The notes beneath the pieces were generated by a model. It searched no databases, was not told the origin of the DNA, and worked only from the letters and a program-made list of their open reading frames with translations. Both the position numbers and the translations under genes were made by a program. DNA of 64,000 nucleotides from Hyphomicrobiales bacterium (GTDB lineage: Bacteria; Pseudomonadota; Alphaproteobacteria; Rhizobiales; Beijerinckiaceae): contig CANGPA010000002.1 in assembly GCA_947455645.1 (NCBI GenBank), positions 1 through 64,000 on the forward strand, read 5' to 3'. Below are positions 43,439 through 51,658 of this stretch, piece after piece (position 1 is the first letter of the stretch; the number at the start of each line of letters is the position of its first letter).

Positions 43439-43840
43439 ATGAAAATCATTCTCACCTATGGTACCTTTGATTTATTTCATGTCGGCCATGTTCGCTTGCT
43501 TCAGCGTCTTCGTGACCTTGGCGACCATCTCATTGTCGGCGTATCAACGGACGCATTTAACGCCAAAAAAGGTAAACGCGCGACCATGGCCTATTCCGAT
43601 CGCGCGGAGATTGTCGGCGCACTGCGCTATGTCGATCAAGTCATTCCTGAGCACGACTGGCCGCAGAAAATCACCGATATTCAAAAATACAACGTCTCGA
43701 TCTTTGGAATGGGCGATGATTGGGCTGGAAAATTTGATGAATTGAAGGCGTATTGTGACGTTGTCTATCTTCCCAGAACGGAGGGAATTTCGACAACCAG
43801 CCTAAAATCGACCATTTACGAGCGAAATGTCGCCGCTTAG
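43439..43840 (+). CDS. tagD: Glycerol-3-phosphate cytidylyltransferase (TagD-like)
   Basis: The 133-residue enzyme has the cytidylyltransferase motifs TYGTFDLFHVGHVRLLQR (HxGH near residues 15-18) and RTEGISTTSLKS (the ISTT signature, about 116-127). It would make CDP-glycerol from CTP and sn-glycerol-3-phosphate, the donor of glycerol-phosphate units. Length and motifs match TagD/Gct of Gram-positive teichoic acid synthesis and capsule loci of some Gram-negatives. It lies 57 bases after the second licD-like gene. Confidence 0.9.
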   Translation: MKIILTYGTFDLFHVGHVRLLQRLRDLGDHLIVGVSTDAFNAKKGKRATMAYSDRAEIVGALRYVDQVIPEHDWPQKITDIQKYNVSIFGMGDDWAGKFDELKAYCDVVYLPRTEGISTTSLKSTIYERNVAA

Positions 43841-43892
43841 TACATCGAACGGTTAATACCGATTTCATCAAGAAAAACAGTTTCGGGCCAAC

Positions 43893-43912
43893 AATCGAAA
43901 ACGACTTCGATT
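43893..43912. terminator. Weak bidirectional hairpin between convergent genes
   Basis: AATCGAA (43893-43899) and TTCGATT (43906-43912) form a seven-base-pair stem between tagD and the convergent glycosyltransferase gene. No T-tract follows on either strand, so termination is uncertain. Confidence 0.35.
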
Positions 43913-43935
43913 GCTTATTCGGACTCGTCCCGCCC

Positions 43936-44910
43936 TCAATCGGCCTGAACAGTGTTTGCCAAAATATTCAGCTGCTTAATATAAATCTCTGTCGAATTAC
44001 CACGCGTGATAATTGTATTAAAGCCAACGATGGCAGGCTCCCGATAAGGGTTTAGCCCTCTTTCCTTAATAAAATGATCATAAGGAATGGCCGATTCAAT
44101 TGTCAGAAGCTTGAGATAGTCCGAGACATCAATACCCACGTCAGATGGGTGTGACTTTAGAACAAAATTGATATTGTCCTTTTCAGATTTAATATTCTTA
44201 ATATCAGTTCTATATTTAATATATTCCGAAGGCCGGCTTAGTGTTTTAATCGGCGGCAATAAAATTGCGATGTGCTTGTCAGTATCGTTCTCATTCAGAA
44301 ATTCGATACCGCACATCGGAAGGGCAATCTTTTCATAACCCGGAAAAGCTTCCGGGAAAAACGATATCAAAGATCGTAATTTTCTATGATGGAAATCATA
44401 AAAACGTACACCGCGTGAATAGTGTTCGTTGAGCCGATCATAATCAATCTGCAAAACAGAGAAACAGTCCAACAAGGGTGCAGCTTTTTTAATGCTCTTT
44501 TTGAGCCAAAGATGCGTTTTCAACAGATTGAAACGAGCGCCATAGGCCGAGCTTCCTTCATCATAGATGATGAGATCAGTACAAAGATTGGATTCGATTA
44601 AGGCCCGAACATAGAAATTTCCCATTTGGGGAGCGCAAAGCGTAAATTTTCCGCCGCGATTTAGAAGTTCAGTTCCCAGACGCGCCAAAGTTTCACAGGT
44701 GTGCTGCAATTCCTCATCAGTTTGGAGGAAAAAATCATGCCGGTCACCCAAATGATAATGTGACTCGGGCGGATGAAATGTGCGCGACGTAACCAGAATA
44801 ATTTTTTCCGGCCCATAAATATCCCGCATCGCCAGATAGGTTTCATACCCGATGGGCGACCAGGCAATAAGGACAAATAGATTATCAGGCGTTTCGTTTT
44901 GATCGCTCAT
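43936..44910 (-). CDS. Putative glycosyltransferase, sialyltransferase-like
   Basis: A 324-residue soluble protein with alternating strand/helix regions: FVLIAWSPIGYETYLAM at the start, DLIIYDEGSSAYGARFNL in the middle and NFVLKSHPSDVG toward the end. The KSHP segment and a DEG-type motif recall bacterial sialyl- and polysialyltransferases (GT-B type), which use CMP-nonulosonates. As the last gene of the pse unit it is a candidate for transferring the pseudaminic acid residue. The assignment is by pattern and context; another GT-B fold enzyme is possible. Confidence 0.5.
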   Translation of the reverse strand: MSDQNETPDNLFVLIAWSPIGYETYLAMRDIYGPEKIILVTSRTFHPPESHYHLGDRHDFFLQTDEELQHTCETLARLGTELLNRGGKFTLCAPQMGNFYVRALIESNLCTDLIIYDEGSSAYGARFNLLKTHLWLKKSIKKAAPLLDCFSVLQIDYDRLNEHYSRGVRFYDFHHRKLRSLISFFPEAFPGYEKIALPMCGIEFLNENDTDKHIAILLPPIKTLSRPSEYIKYRTDIKNIKSEKDNINFVLKSHPSDVGIDVSDYLKLLTIESAIPYDHFIKERGLNPYREPAIVGFNTIITRGNSTEIYIKQLNILANTVQAD

Positions 44911-44966
44911 GACTTACTTTGATCCAGTCCATATCTCACTAGAAAATGTGATTTGAAACATTCTGA

Positions 44967-46010
44967 TTAAGCAATAACAGACCAAGTCATTGGTGTTCCG
45001 CGCTTGATCGGTTGCTTAGCTTGCCGGCCAATAAGGGCGTCGAAATGCTTCGGCATAAGGCCGTGACCGGGTCTAATGCACCGGAGATTGTCTTTGGTAA
45101 ATGATTCACCGGGCGCGATATCTTTGACGGCGTAAATTGAACGACGGCGTGTAACGGCACGCGTTTCGGCGGCGGTTGGCCCATAAGAGACCTTGCCAAG
45201 GGCTTGCCACGCTCTTTCCGTTTCCGTCACAAGCGCTTTAAACTCATCTGGCTCGAGCGAAAATGTGCTATCGACACCACCATCCGCGCGATCAAGTGTA
45301 AAATGCTTTTCAATCACAGTAGCACCCAGCGCCACAGCGGCGACCGCGGCACCCAAACCCATCGTGTGATCCGATATCCCAATTTCACACTGAAATAGAT
45401 CTCGCATATGCGGAATGGTCAGAAGATTCGAATTAAGGGGTGTCGCCGGATACGTACTCGTACATTTGAGTAAAGTTAGCGATGTGCAACCCGCATCCCG
45501 CGCTGCGGACACCGCTTCGTGGAGCTCGGCCACCGTCGCCATGCCGGTCGAGATGATCATCGGCTTTCCAGTTGCCGCCACTTTTCTGATGAGCGGCAAA
45601 TCGACATTTTCGAAGGATGCAATTTTATAGCAAGGGACGTCGAGTGTTTCGAGAAAATCGACAGCCGTTTCATCAAAGGGCGAGGAGAAGGCCATCATTC
45701 CGAGCTCACGCGCCCGGTCAAAAATCGGCTTGTGCCAATCCCATGGCGTATGCGCCTGCTGATATAATTTATAAATCGATTGGCCGGCCCAGAGGCTTTT
45801 CGGATCCGAGATGAAGAATTCACCTTCCTCCGAATCAATTGTCATCGTATCGGGCGTATAGGTTTGAAGTTTGAGCGCATGCGCGCCCGCTTTTGCGGCC
45901 TCTTCAACAATCAAGAGCGCGCGTTCCAAAGATTGATTATGATTACCCGACATTTCGGCAATGACAAAGGGCGCATGGTCTTGGCCAATGGAACGGTCTG
46001 CAATGATCAT
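44967..46010 (-). CDS. pseI: Pseudaminic acid synthase PseI
   Basis: PseI condenses the diacetamido-trideoxy-altrose sugar with phosphoenolpyruvate to make pseudaminic acid. The NeuB-type TIM barrel (about residues 1-275) has FVIAEMSGNHNQSLERAL, KLQTYTPDTMTID and EIGISDHTMGLGAAVAAVAL. A C-terminal SAF/antifreeze-like domain starts near RRSIYAVKDIAPGESF. The 347-residue length fits PseI better than NeuB/LegI paralogues, and pseB, pseC, pseF and pseG in the same unit support the pathway. Confidence 0.93.
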   Translation of the reverse strand: MIIADRSIGQDHAPFVIAEMSGNHNQSLERALLIVEEAAKAGAHALKLQTYTPDTMTIDSEEGEFFISDPKSLWAGQSIYKLYQQAHTPWDWHKPIFDRARELGMMAFSSPFDETAVDFLETLDVPCYKIASFENVDLPLIRKVAATGKPMIISTGMATVAELHEAVSAARDAGCTSLTLLKCTSTYPATPLNSNLLTIPHMRDLFQCEIGISDHTMGLGAAVAAVALGATVIEKHFTLDRADGGVDSTFSLEPDEFKALVTETERAWQALGKVSYGPTAAETRAVTRRRSIYAVKDIAPGESFTKDNLRCIRPGHGLMPKHFDALIGRQAKQPIKRGTPMTWSVIA

Positions 46011-46056
46011 CGAATTACTTCTTTTCGCTTCGGCGGGACATTATGACCGGAGTTTC

Positions 46057-46281
46057 TTATTTGAAAAAATCGGCCAGCGCATGGATGGTCTGTAGTTTCG
46101 GTAAGACTTCATCAGGCACTTTACGGCCGGCATGTGCCTCAAGTTCGACAAGCAAAGTATAAAAATCAAGACTATCGATGCCCAGTGACTCAAGCGGTTG
46201 ATCGAGCGGTGTTGTTGCCAAATCAAGGGACTTATCGAGAGTTTTATTGATGATCTCAAGGATTGCGACTTCGTTAATCAT
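46057..46281 (-). CDS. Dedicated acyl carrier protein
   Basis: A 74-residue acyl carrier protein with ESLGIDSLDFYTLL, where Ser37 is the phosphopantetheine site. AAGGAG precedes ATG 46281, which overlaps the stop of the ketoacyl synthase gene (ATGA), so the two are translationally coupled. It presumably holds the acyl group made by that enzyme for the LpxD-like acyltransferase. It is separate from any general fatty-acid ACP, which would be encoded elsewhere. Confidence 0.92.
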   Translation of the reverse strand: MINEVAILEIINKTLDKSLDLATTPLDQPLESLGIDSLDFYTLLVELEAHAGRKVPDEVLPKLQTIHALADFFK

Positions 46282-47222
46282 AATTGGATCTCCTTTTTTT
46301 GGATTGAGATAAGAGCACTTGCCCAAGACAGACCAACACCGAAGCCGCTCACAAGTATTCGGCCGTCAAGTTCATCCATAGCGTGACGTTCTAACAAGAG
46401 CGGGATTGATGATGACACCGTATTACCAGTTTCGGTGATGTCCTTGATAAACCGGCTTGAAAGGGGAGCAAAGGATCGCGCAATAGAATCGACGATCGCC
46501 GCACTGCCCTGATGCAAAAAATAAAGATCAATATCGTCCGGCTCAAGCTTTTCCCGCGCAAGCAGCGAACGAATATGGGCCGGAACTTGTGTTGCAGCGA
46601 AAGAGAAAATTTGCCGCCCATTCATTCGTAAATGGCTCTGTTCATTCTTGAGAAATTCCGCTCCCGATCCATCCGTGCCATAAGATACAGCATCAAGCGA
46701 TAGCACCGGCGAATGACCAACCCAACTCGCCGTAGCCGCGTCTCCGAATAACAGGCTCGTTACACGATCACTGGGGTCGACAATTTTTGAATAGGGGTCG
46801 GCTGTAATCAGCAAGCCATTTGATAAACCCGAAGCTTCAAGAAAACCCTTCAGGATGAATAGTCCATATACATAGCCGGAGCATCCGAGCGAGACATCGA
46901 AGGCGGCCACATGGGTTGGCAATCCAAGTTTTGCTTGTACGATCGCCGCCGTATGCGGCAAGCCAACGCCATCCGGATTTTGTGTCACGACGACAAGCGC
47001 ATCAATGGCAGCAGGATTGAGCGCCGGTTGCTTTGCGAAAAGGGCTCTAACGGCTTCAACCGCAAGATCAGATGTTTCCTGTGCCACATCCTTGAGGGGT
47101 AGCCGAACAGCGCCGATTTTAGAACGAATAAAGTCTTCCGTTTCTCCAAAACCTGCGCCGCGGGCGATGTTATCCGTCGTTTTTGGGGGCATGTAGCTTG
47201 CAATTGCTTTGATCCCAATCAT
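46278..47222 (-). CDS. 3-Oxoacyl-ACP synthase III (FabH-like)
   Basis: This 314-residue thiolase-fold enzyme has the KAS III catalytic triad: Cys114 in SLGCSGYVYGL, His237 in FLHQG and Asn267 in ETGNTVSSSIP. KAS III enzymes join an acyl-CoA to malonyl-ACP, giving a short 3-oxoacyl-ACP. The start overlaps the previous gene and the end overlaps the ACP gene by four bases each, placing it firmly in the pse operon. Its likely job is to make a short acyl chain for the sugar. Confidence 0.9.
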   Translation of the reverse strand: MIGIKAIASYMPPKTTDNIARGAGFGETEDFIRSKIGAVRLPLKDVAQETSDLAVEAVRALFAKQPALNPAAIDALVVVTQNPDGVGLPHTAAIVQAKLGLPTHVAAFDVSLGCSGYVYGLFILKGFLEASGLSNGLLITADPYSKIVDPSDRVTSLLFGDAATASWVGHSPVLSLDAVSYGTDGSGAEFLKNEQSHLRMNGRQIFSFAATQVPAHIRSLLAREKLEPDDIDLYFLHQGSAAIVDSIARSFAPLSSRFIKDITETGNTVSSSIPLLLERHAMDELDGRILVSGFGVGLSWASALISIQKKEIQL

Positions 47223-47818
47223 GGCGACCCCACTATAAAACGGATTGTTCCGACAGGCTTTTCGTTAAGTTGAATTTCATTGAGGCTGAAGCGGTTGCCA
47301 ACAATATTTTTGCGTTCAATGCGCGTAATCTGATGATCCGTATCGAGTCGACAAGAAAGATCAATCTGACCAAAGACCCATCGACCGGAAACCTCCGGTG
47401 AGAGGGCATAATTCAACTTCTTCGTAAGCGCGATGATTTCCTCGATTGGCGAATAATGCGAACGCTTAGAAAGAGTGATCGCATTTTCATCTACAACTGC
47501 AGTTGCAACGAGATCATCTTCATCAAATGGACGGCGCGTTGTAACTTCATCACCTGTTTCAATAATCCAGAGATTAGTACCTGTTCCAAGTTTAGCGAAG
47601 GCCAATCTCGCTTTCCCAATGGTTTGTACATTGGTAGCCGGCTCGTCGGTAGTTACAGCGAGCGCGTTTCGTGCGAATCGCTTGAATATTAGTTGACTTA
47701 CAAATGCTGATTGATCGCCTGACACGAATTCAGCAATCTCGGCCAAGGCATTAAACAAGTCACTGCCGTGAAGATATGTCCGTGAGCCTTTCCATGCGAG
47801 CGTAAGCGGTTCAATCAT
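47219..47818 (-). CDS. Unknown protein of the pse operon
   Basis: A 199-residue protein between the LpxD-like and KAS III genes. It starts with IEPLTLAWKGSRTYLHGSDL and contains DEDDLVATAVVDENAITLSK and a beta-rich end (NRFSLNEIQLNEKPVGTIRF). No signal, membrane segment or known motif. Its place suggests a role in making or loading the acyl chain, for example as a hotdog-type dehydratase or reductase partner, but no catalytic motif supports that. I chose ATG 47818 over TTG 47824. Ends in an ATGA overlap. Confidence 0.65.
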   Translation of the reverse strand: MIEPLTLAWKGSRTYLHGSDLFNALAEIAEFVSGDQSAFVSQLIFKRFARNALAVTTDEPATNVQTIGKARLAFAKLGTGTNLWIIETGDEVTTRRPFDEDDLVATAVVDENAITLSKRSHYSPIEEIIALTKKLNYALSPEVSGRWVFGQIDLSCRLDTDHQITRIERKNIVGNRFSLNEIQLNEKPVGTIRFIVGSP

Positions 47819-47820
47819 GA

Positions 47821-48735
47821 TCAATCTCCCCGCTCAAATCGGCCCTGTCGGCTGACGGCTTCTGAGCGCGAAAATGCTAACATCCGTGCGCTGTGATCGG
47901 TCGCGAAATTTCCTGACACCGCTTTCCCGTCAGCAACCGGCGTTACAACAACGGAACCGGCCATGATGCGGGCATGATGGCCAATACGGAGATTTTCCTT
48001 AATCGTAACATTTGTTCCGAGGAAAGCGTCTTCACCGATCACGCTGCGACGAGCAACGACACAATTGTTCGAGACTACGGCACGAGTACCAATCTTCGCT
48101 TCATGTCCTATGATCGAAGAAAGTCCAATCAGACTTGAGGCACCGATCACTGTATCCTCAGTGTCATGCACAGCTCGAACGACAACGGCGTTTGTCATCA
48201 AAATAGCGCCGTCATCGACAATAACAAAGCCGCCATGCGGGATGAGACGTGGACCGGAAATAGTCTTGCGGTAAAGAATACCTTCCATACCAATTTTTAC
48301 ACCCGGCTCGATGGTTACACCCGAACCAATCGAAACATGACTGCGGATAATCGCGTGTTCGCCGATCGTTGTGTGATTACCAATTCTTGCACCAGCCTCG
48401 ATTATGGCCGTCGGATGGATCCGGCAATGGAGACCAATGCCCTCTTCAAAAGACTTCGTATACAGATTTTCACGCACAAATTTCTCATGAATATCATAAA
48501 ATAGGTCGCGCGGCGTGTTGGAAACAGCAAGCCCAATTGGCCTGTCCAGCGTGGCGGCGAGAGAAGGAGTCGTAACGAGTCCAGCCAATGCTGCATTTGA
48601 CAAGGCACGCGCCAAAAAGGTGGCGGTATCGGCATAAGCGAGAACGCCTGATCGCTTCGAATCAACATATCCAAGCGTCACAAACGCCGCATCGCGAACC
48701 AGAGCATCACGAGACACAACATCCGACAAATTCAT
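47821..48735 (-). CDS. LpxD-like left-handed beta-helix N-acyltransferase
   Basis: The first ~100 residues resemble the uridine-binding domain of LpxD. The rest is a hexapeptide-repeat beta-helix (IHPTAIIEAGARIGNHTTIG, EHAIIRSHVSIGSGVTIE and so on). LpxD moves a 3-hydroxyacyl chain from ACP to the amino group of a UDP-sugar. In this operon it likely acylates the 4-amino group of the UDP-sugar made by PseB and PseC, the step done elsewhere by the GNAT enzyme PseH, which is missing from the window. The start at ATG 48735 overlaps pseG by four bases. 304 residues. Confidence 0.8.
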   Translation of the reverse strand: MNLSDVVSRDALVRDAAFVTLGYVDSKRSGVLAYADTATFLARALSNAALAGLVTTPSLAATLDRPIGLAVSNTPRDLFYDIHEKFVRENLYTKSFEEGIGLHCRIHPTAIIEAGARIGNHTTIGEHAIIRSHVSIGSGVTIEPGVKIGMEGILYRKTISGPRLIPHGGFVIVDDGAILMTNAVVVRAVHDTEDTVIGASSLIGLSSIIGHEAKIGTRAVVSNNCVVARRSVIGEDAFLGTNVTIKENLRIGHHARIMAGSVVVTPVADGKAVSGNFATDHSARMLAFSRSEAVSRQGRFERGD

Positions 48736-49832
48736 CTTAAGCCTCGTTCGATGAGATCGGCGGCGGAAACCGCGGAGGACGGCATAAGCCTTGCGATTTG
48801 CATGCCAAGTGCGGCGCATTGGTCGGGGTGGTCGATGAGGGTTATAAGTGCCTGTGCGATCCGGCTGCGGATCGCATCACGCGCGTCATCCGTGTAAATG
48901 CCGAGATCAATGCCACCGCCCTGCGCGGCGAGCGCGCGGATCGAGCCGGTCTGATTGTCGGCAATGCTCAATAACAAAGCGGGCAGACCCATCCGGCATT
49001 GTTCAACCAGCATTGTGCCGCCAGCACCAATGGCGAGATCAGCCTGTGCCATCAGCGTTGCAATATCGTTCGGCGCCACATGAAGCGCGATGTTAGATTT
49101 GCCTGCAACACGATGTTCAAGCGCCGCGCGATGCGGATTGCCCGCGCCAATCACGAGATCGGCCGCGATGTCGGGCTGGTCAAGCGAGAGAAACGCTTCA
49201 AGCGCAAGGCCCGTGGCGTTGGGTTCATCGACTCCACCAAAGCCGATAAACACGCGCCGGATTGTACCATCGCGCACTTCGGTGCGGCGAACCTCCCGAA
49301 ACTCGCGCCGCAACGGTGCATATTGCGGACCTGTGCGCACATCGCAGCGCGGCTCAACCAAGTCGGTCCAACGGTTAGCGCCACCAATCGAAAAACTCGG
49401 ATCAATCAAGAGATCGCACGCATGGGCGCGATTGGCCAATCCATCTATCGCCATCAACTGCGCACCGGTCGCCTTGGCAACCGCACGCTCCCAGCGCCGG
49501 TCAATCGCGTAATGATCGGCAATCACAAAACCGGGCTTGAGATTAATAAAAGCCGCAATCATATCCTGTATGTCGGTCTCGATATCGGCACCAAGCCATG
49601 CGGCATAGGGTTCGCTCGGATCCGCACGCACGGGGCGAAGCGGTAAAAGAATAAGGTCATGACCTGCCGCCGTAATGGCCGCGCCAAAATGACCCGGATG
49701 GGCACGGCACACGAAGCGGCACGAAATACCGCGCGTCACAAGATCGGATGCGAGCGCGAGGCACCGCATCACATGACCAGTGCCTATTACCGTTGAAGCG
49801 TCCGTCCGGATGGCGACGAGCCGTTGCCTCAT
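48732..49832 (-). CDS. pseG: UDP-sugar hydrolase PseG
   Basis: PseG removes UDP from UDP-2,4-diacylamido-2,4,6-trideoxy-altrose in the pseudaminic acid pathway. The N-terminal GT-B-like motif STVIGTGHVMRCLALASDL contains the catalytic His (about residue 20), and the C-terminal domain has ADLAIGAGGTMLVEQCRMGL. ATG 49832 overlaps the pseF stop. The 366-residue length is near the family size. Confidence 0.9.
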   Translation of the reverse strand: MRQRLVAIRTDASTVIGTGHVMRCLALASDLVTRGISCRFVCRAHPGHFGAAITAAGHDLILLPLRPVRADPSEPYAAWLGADIETDIQDMIAAFINLKPGFVIADHYAIDRRWERAVAKATGAQLMAIDGLANRAHACDLLIDPSFSIGGANRWTDLVEPRCDVRTGPQYAPLRREFREVRRTEVRDGTIRRVFIGFGGVDEPNATGLALEAFLSLDQPDIAADLVIGAGNPHRAALEHRVAGKSNIALHVAPNDIATLMAQADLAIGAGGTMLVEQCRMGLPALLLSIADNQTGSIRALAAQGGGIDLGIYTDDARDAIRSRIAQALITLIDHPDQCAALGMQIARLMPSSAVSAADLIERGLR

Positions 49833-50536
49833 GATAGGCGCTCCACCCGTTGCGCTGCGAATAATTGTTCGGCGACACGCCAATCTTCGGGCGTGTCGAT
49901 ATCCTGCACGCGATCACGCGGTAGAATAACGGGCACCGCAGCCTCCGAAAACATTTTGCGATTAGCAAGAAACGCATCCGTTCGGCCCCAATAAAATTGC
50001 CCGGCATCATGCCAGGCCTCTTCGAGATCCTGCGAACGCGTCATCGCATGTTCAGGCGCGAACATATCAACACGACCATTGGGCATAAGGCGCAGCGCGC
50101 GCTGGATCGGAAACGCAAAGCTCGTAACGCTAAACGCGAACTCCGCACCGCTTGACTGCAAGAGATCAAAGCCAGTCAGCAAATCTCCAGCCCGCATAAA
50201 GGGTGCGGTGGCATAAAGGCAGCAGACAAAATCAGGCTTGCCATAAAGCGTTGCCGCCGCATCGATGGCATGATTAATCACGGGACGTGTTGGCGTATGA
50301 TCATCAGACAGATCAGCAGGCCGCATGAAAGGCGTTTCAGCCCCTTCAGCACGCGCGATTGCCGCGATTTCGATATCATCAGTCGAGACGATGATATGAT
50401 CAAATAGGCCTGACTCGCGTGCGGCTGCAATCGTCCAGCCGATCATGGGCCGACCGTGAAAGGTACGGATATTCTTGCGCGGAATGCGCTTGCTTCCCCC
50501 GCGCGCTGGAATGATGGCAAAAGCGTTCTTGCTCAA
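49829..50536 (-). CDS. pseF: CMP-pseudaminic acid synthetase PseF
   Basis: This 235-residue cytidylyltransferase activates pseudaminic acid with CTP. The family start AIIPARGGSKRIPRKNIRTF, then IIVSTDDIEIAAIARAEGAE and FPIQRAL are typical of PseF/NeuA. Its stop overlaps pseG and its start overlaps the methyltransferase end, so translation is coupled. PseF rather than NeuA is chosen because of neighbouring pseB, pseC, pseG and pseI. Confidence 0.92.
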   Translation of the reverse strand: MSKNAFAIIPARGGSKRIPRKNIRTFHGRPMIGWTIAAARESGLFDHIIVSTDDIEIAAIARAEGAETPFMRPADLSDDHTPTRPVINHAIDAAATLYGKPDFVCCLYATAPFMRAGDLLTGFDLLQSSGAEFAFSVTSFAFPIQRALRLMPNGRVDMFAPEHAMTRSQDLEEAWHDAGQFYWGRTDAFLANRKMFSEAAVPVILPRDRVQDIDTPEDWRVAEQLFAAQRVERLS

Positions 50537-51588
50537 TCGTTCCTCTTCAACAGCAAGAGTTCTGAGTGAAAGCCGTCGACTGTTTTATATCCGAATGGAA
50601 AGACATTTTTTTCCACCAATTCGTACTTCGGTAACATTGCCAAATAGTCGTCAGATTTAATTGGTGTTTTCACACCAACAGAATGAGTCTTTTTGACTTG
50701 CTTGCCCTCACGCATATTTCTGAGCAAAATCCAACGCGAACCAAGGCGATCGACGTGGTTCAGGTAGTTTTCGACGATATGCGGTTCCATTTCCTGAAAG
50801 GAAATGAAATTTACAAATAAATCGATGTCACCTTGTAGCTTCTCGATTTGCCATGAGCAAAGCACAGACGCCTGCGGCAAAGACTCGATTCTAATTTCTG
50901 TTTTGTCTTTTGTATCGGAATAGCCGATTACATTTTTAGCCCCAAGAACTTGCGTGAGATAATATTGAGCCACAAAACTCGTCGGCGGAATATCAATGTC
51001 AATATAGCGCTGATCTTTAATTCCGGAATGGGCCAGAATTTCTCCCAATGTTCCAAATCCGCCCCCAATTTCAAGGACATTGCGTAGGGGATCTTGCGGT
51101 TGCAGATGCTTTTTCAACATCGCCAATCCGAGGAGATAATTGAGTGAAGACCGGCTAAAATTTCGCCCGTCAAAGGCGAATTGTTCTATTGGATTGCCAA
51201 CGCCGCTCTCTGTAAACTGATGCAAATATGGATATTTGTTTACATCATCAGAGGCCAGCAAAACGCGGTAGTCGGATAAAGCTTGACTACTACCCGACAG
51301 AAATTGCTCAAGCGCTAAATTCGGCTTTTTACCTTCTCCGTATTCGTGCTGCAGCCAGCTTTTCAAACCGTCCGCTTGCTTTTGGGAAAAGCTATTTCCG
51401 GGCGACCCATAGGTCGGAACAAAAAAGCCCAGCGCCTTGGGAAGCGATCTGAATTGATCGATCCCGCTCGCCTCAAGCTCTTGGACAATTTGTTCCGAAG
51501 ATTCAGCCCAAAATGCTGATGGCCGATAGACTTCCTCTTGAAGAGCAAGATCAGTTCGGGCTTGGGTCAATTCAGAATAAGAATGCAT
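50533..51588 (-). CDS. Putative sugar O-methyltransferase
   Basis: A 351-residue protein with a SAM-binding Rossmann motif VLEIGGGFGTLGEIL in its middle and downstream segments SWQIEKLQGDIDLFVNF and NHVDRLGSRWILLRNM typical of a family described as putative sugar O-methyltransferase. It probably methylates a pathway sugar or the final nonulosonate. It overlaps pseF and follows pseC by 70 bases. The start is ATG 51588, directly after an in-frame GTG. Confidence 0.75.
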   Translation of the reverse strand: MHSYSELTQARTDLALQEEVYRPSAFWAESSEQIVQELEASGIDQFRSLPKALGFFVPTYGSPGNSFSQKQADGLKSWLQHEYGEGKKPNLALEQFLSGSSQALSDYRVLLASDDVNKYPYLHQFTESGVGNPIEQFAFDGRNFSRSSLNYLLGLAMLKKHLQPQDPLRNVLEIGGGFGTLGEILAHSGIKDQRYIDIDIPPTSFVAQYYLTQVLGAKNVIGYSDTKDKTEIRIESLPQASVLCSWQIEKLQGDIDLFVNFISFQEMEPHIVENYLNHVDRLGSRWILLRNMREGKQVKKTHSVGVKTPIKSDDYLAMLPKYELVEKNVFPFGYKTVDGFHSELLLLKRND

Positions 51589-51658
51589 CACTCAATTACT
51601 CACTTTGATAAGTCATTTATCACAAGAAATTTGATCATTGTGTTGATCGGCTATCCCA

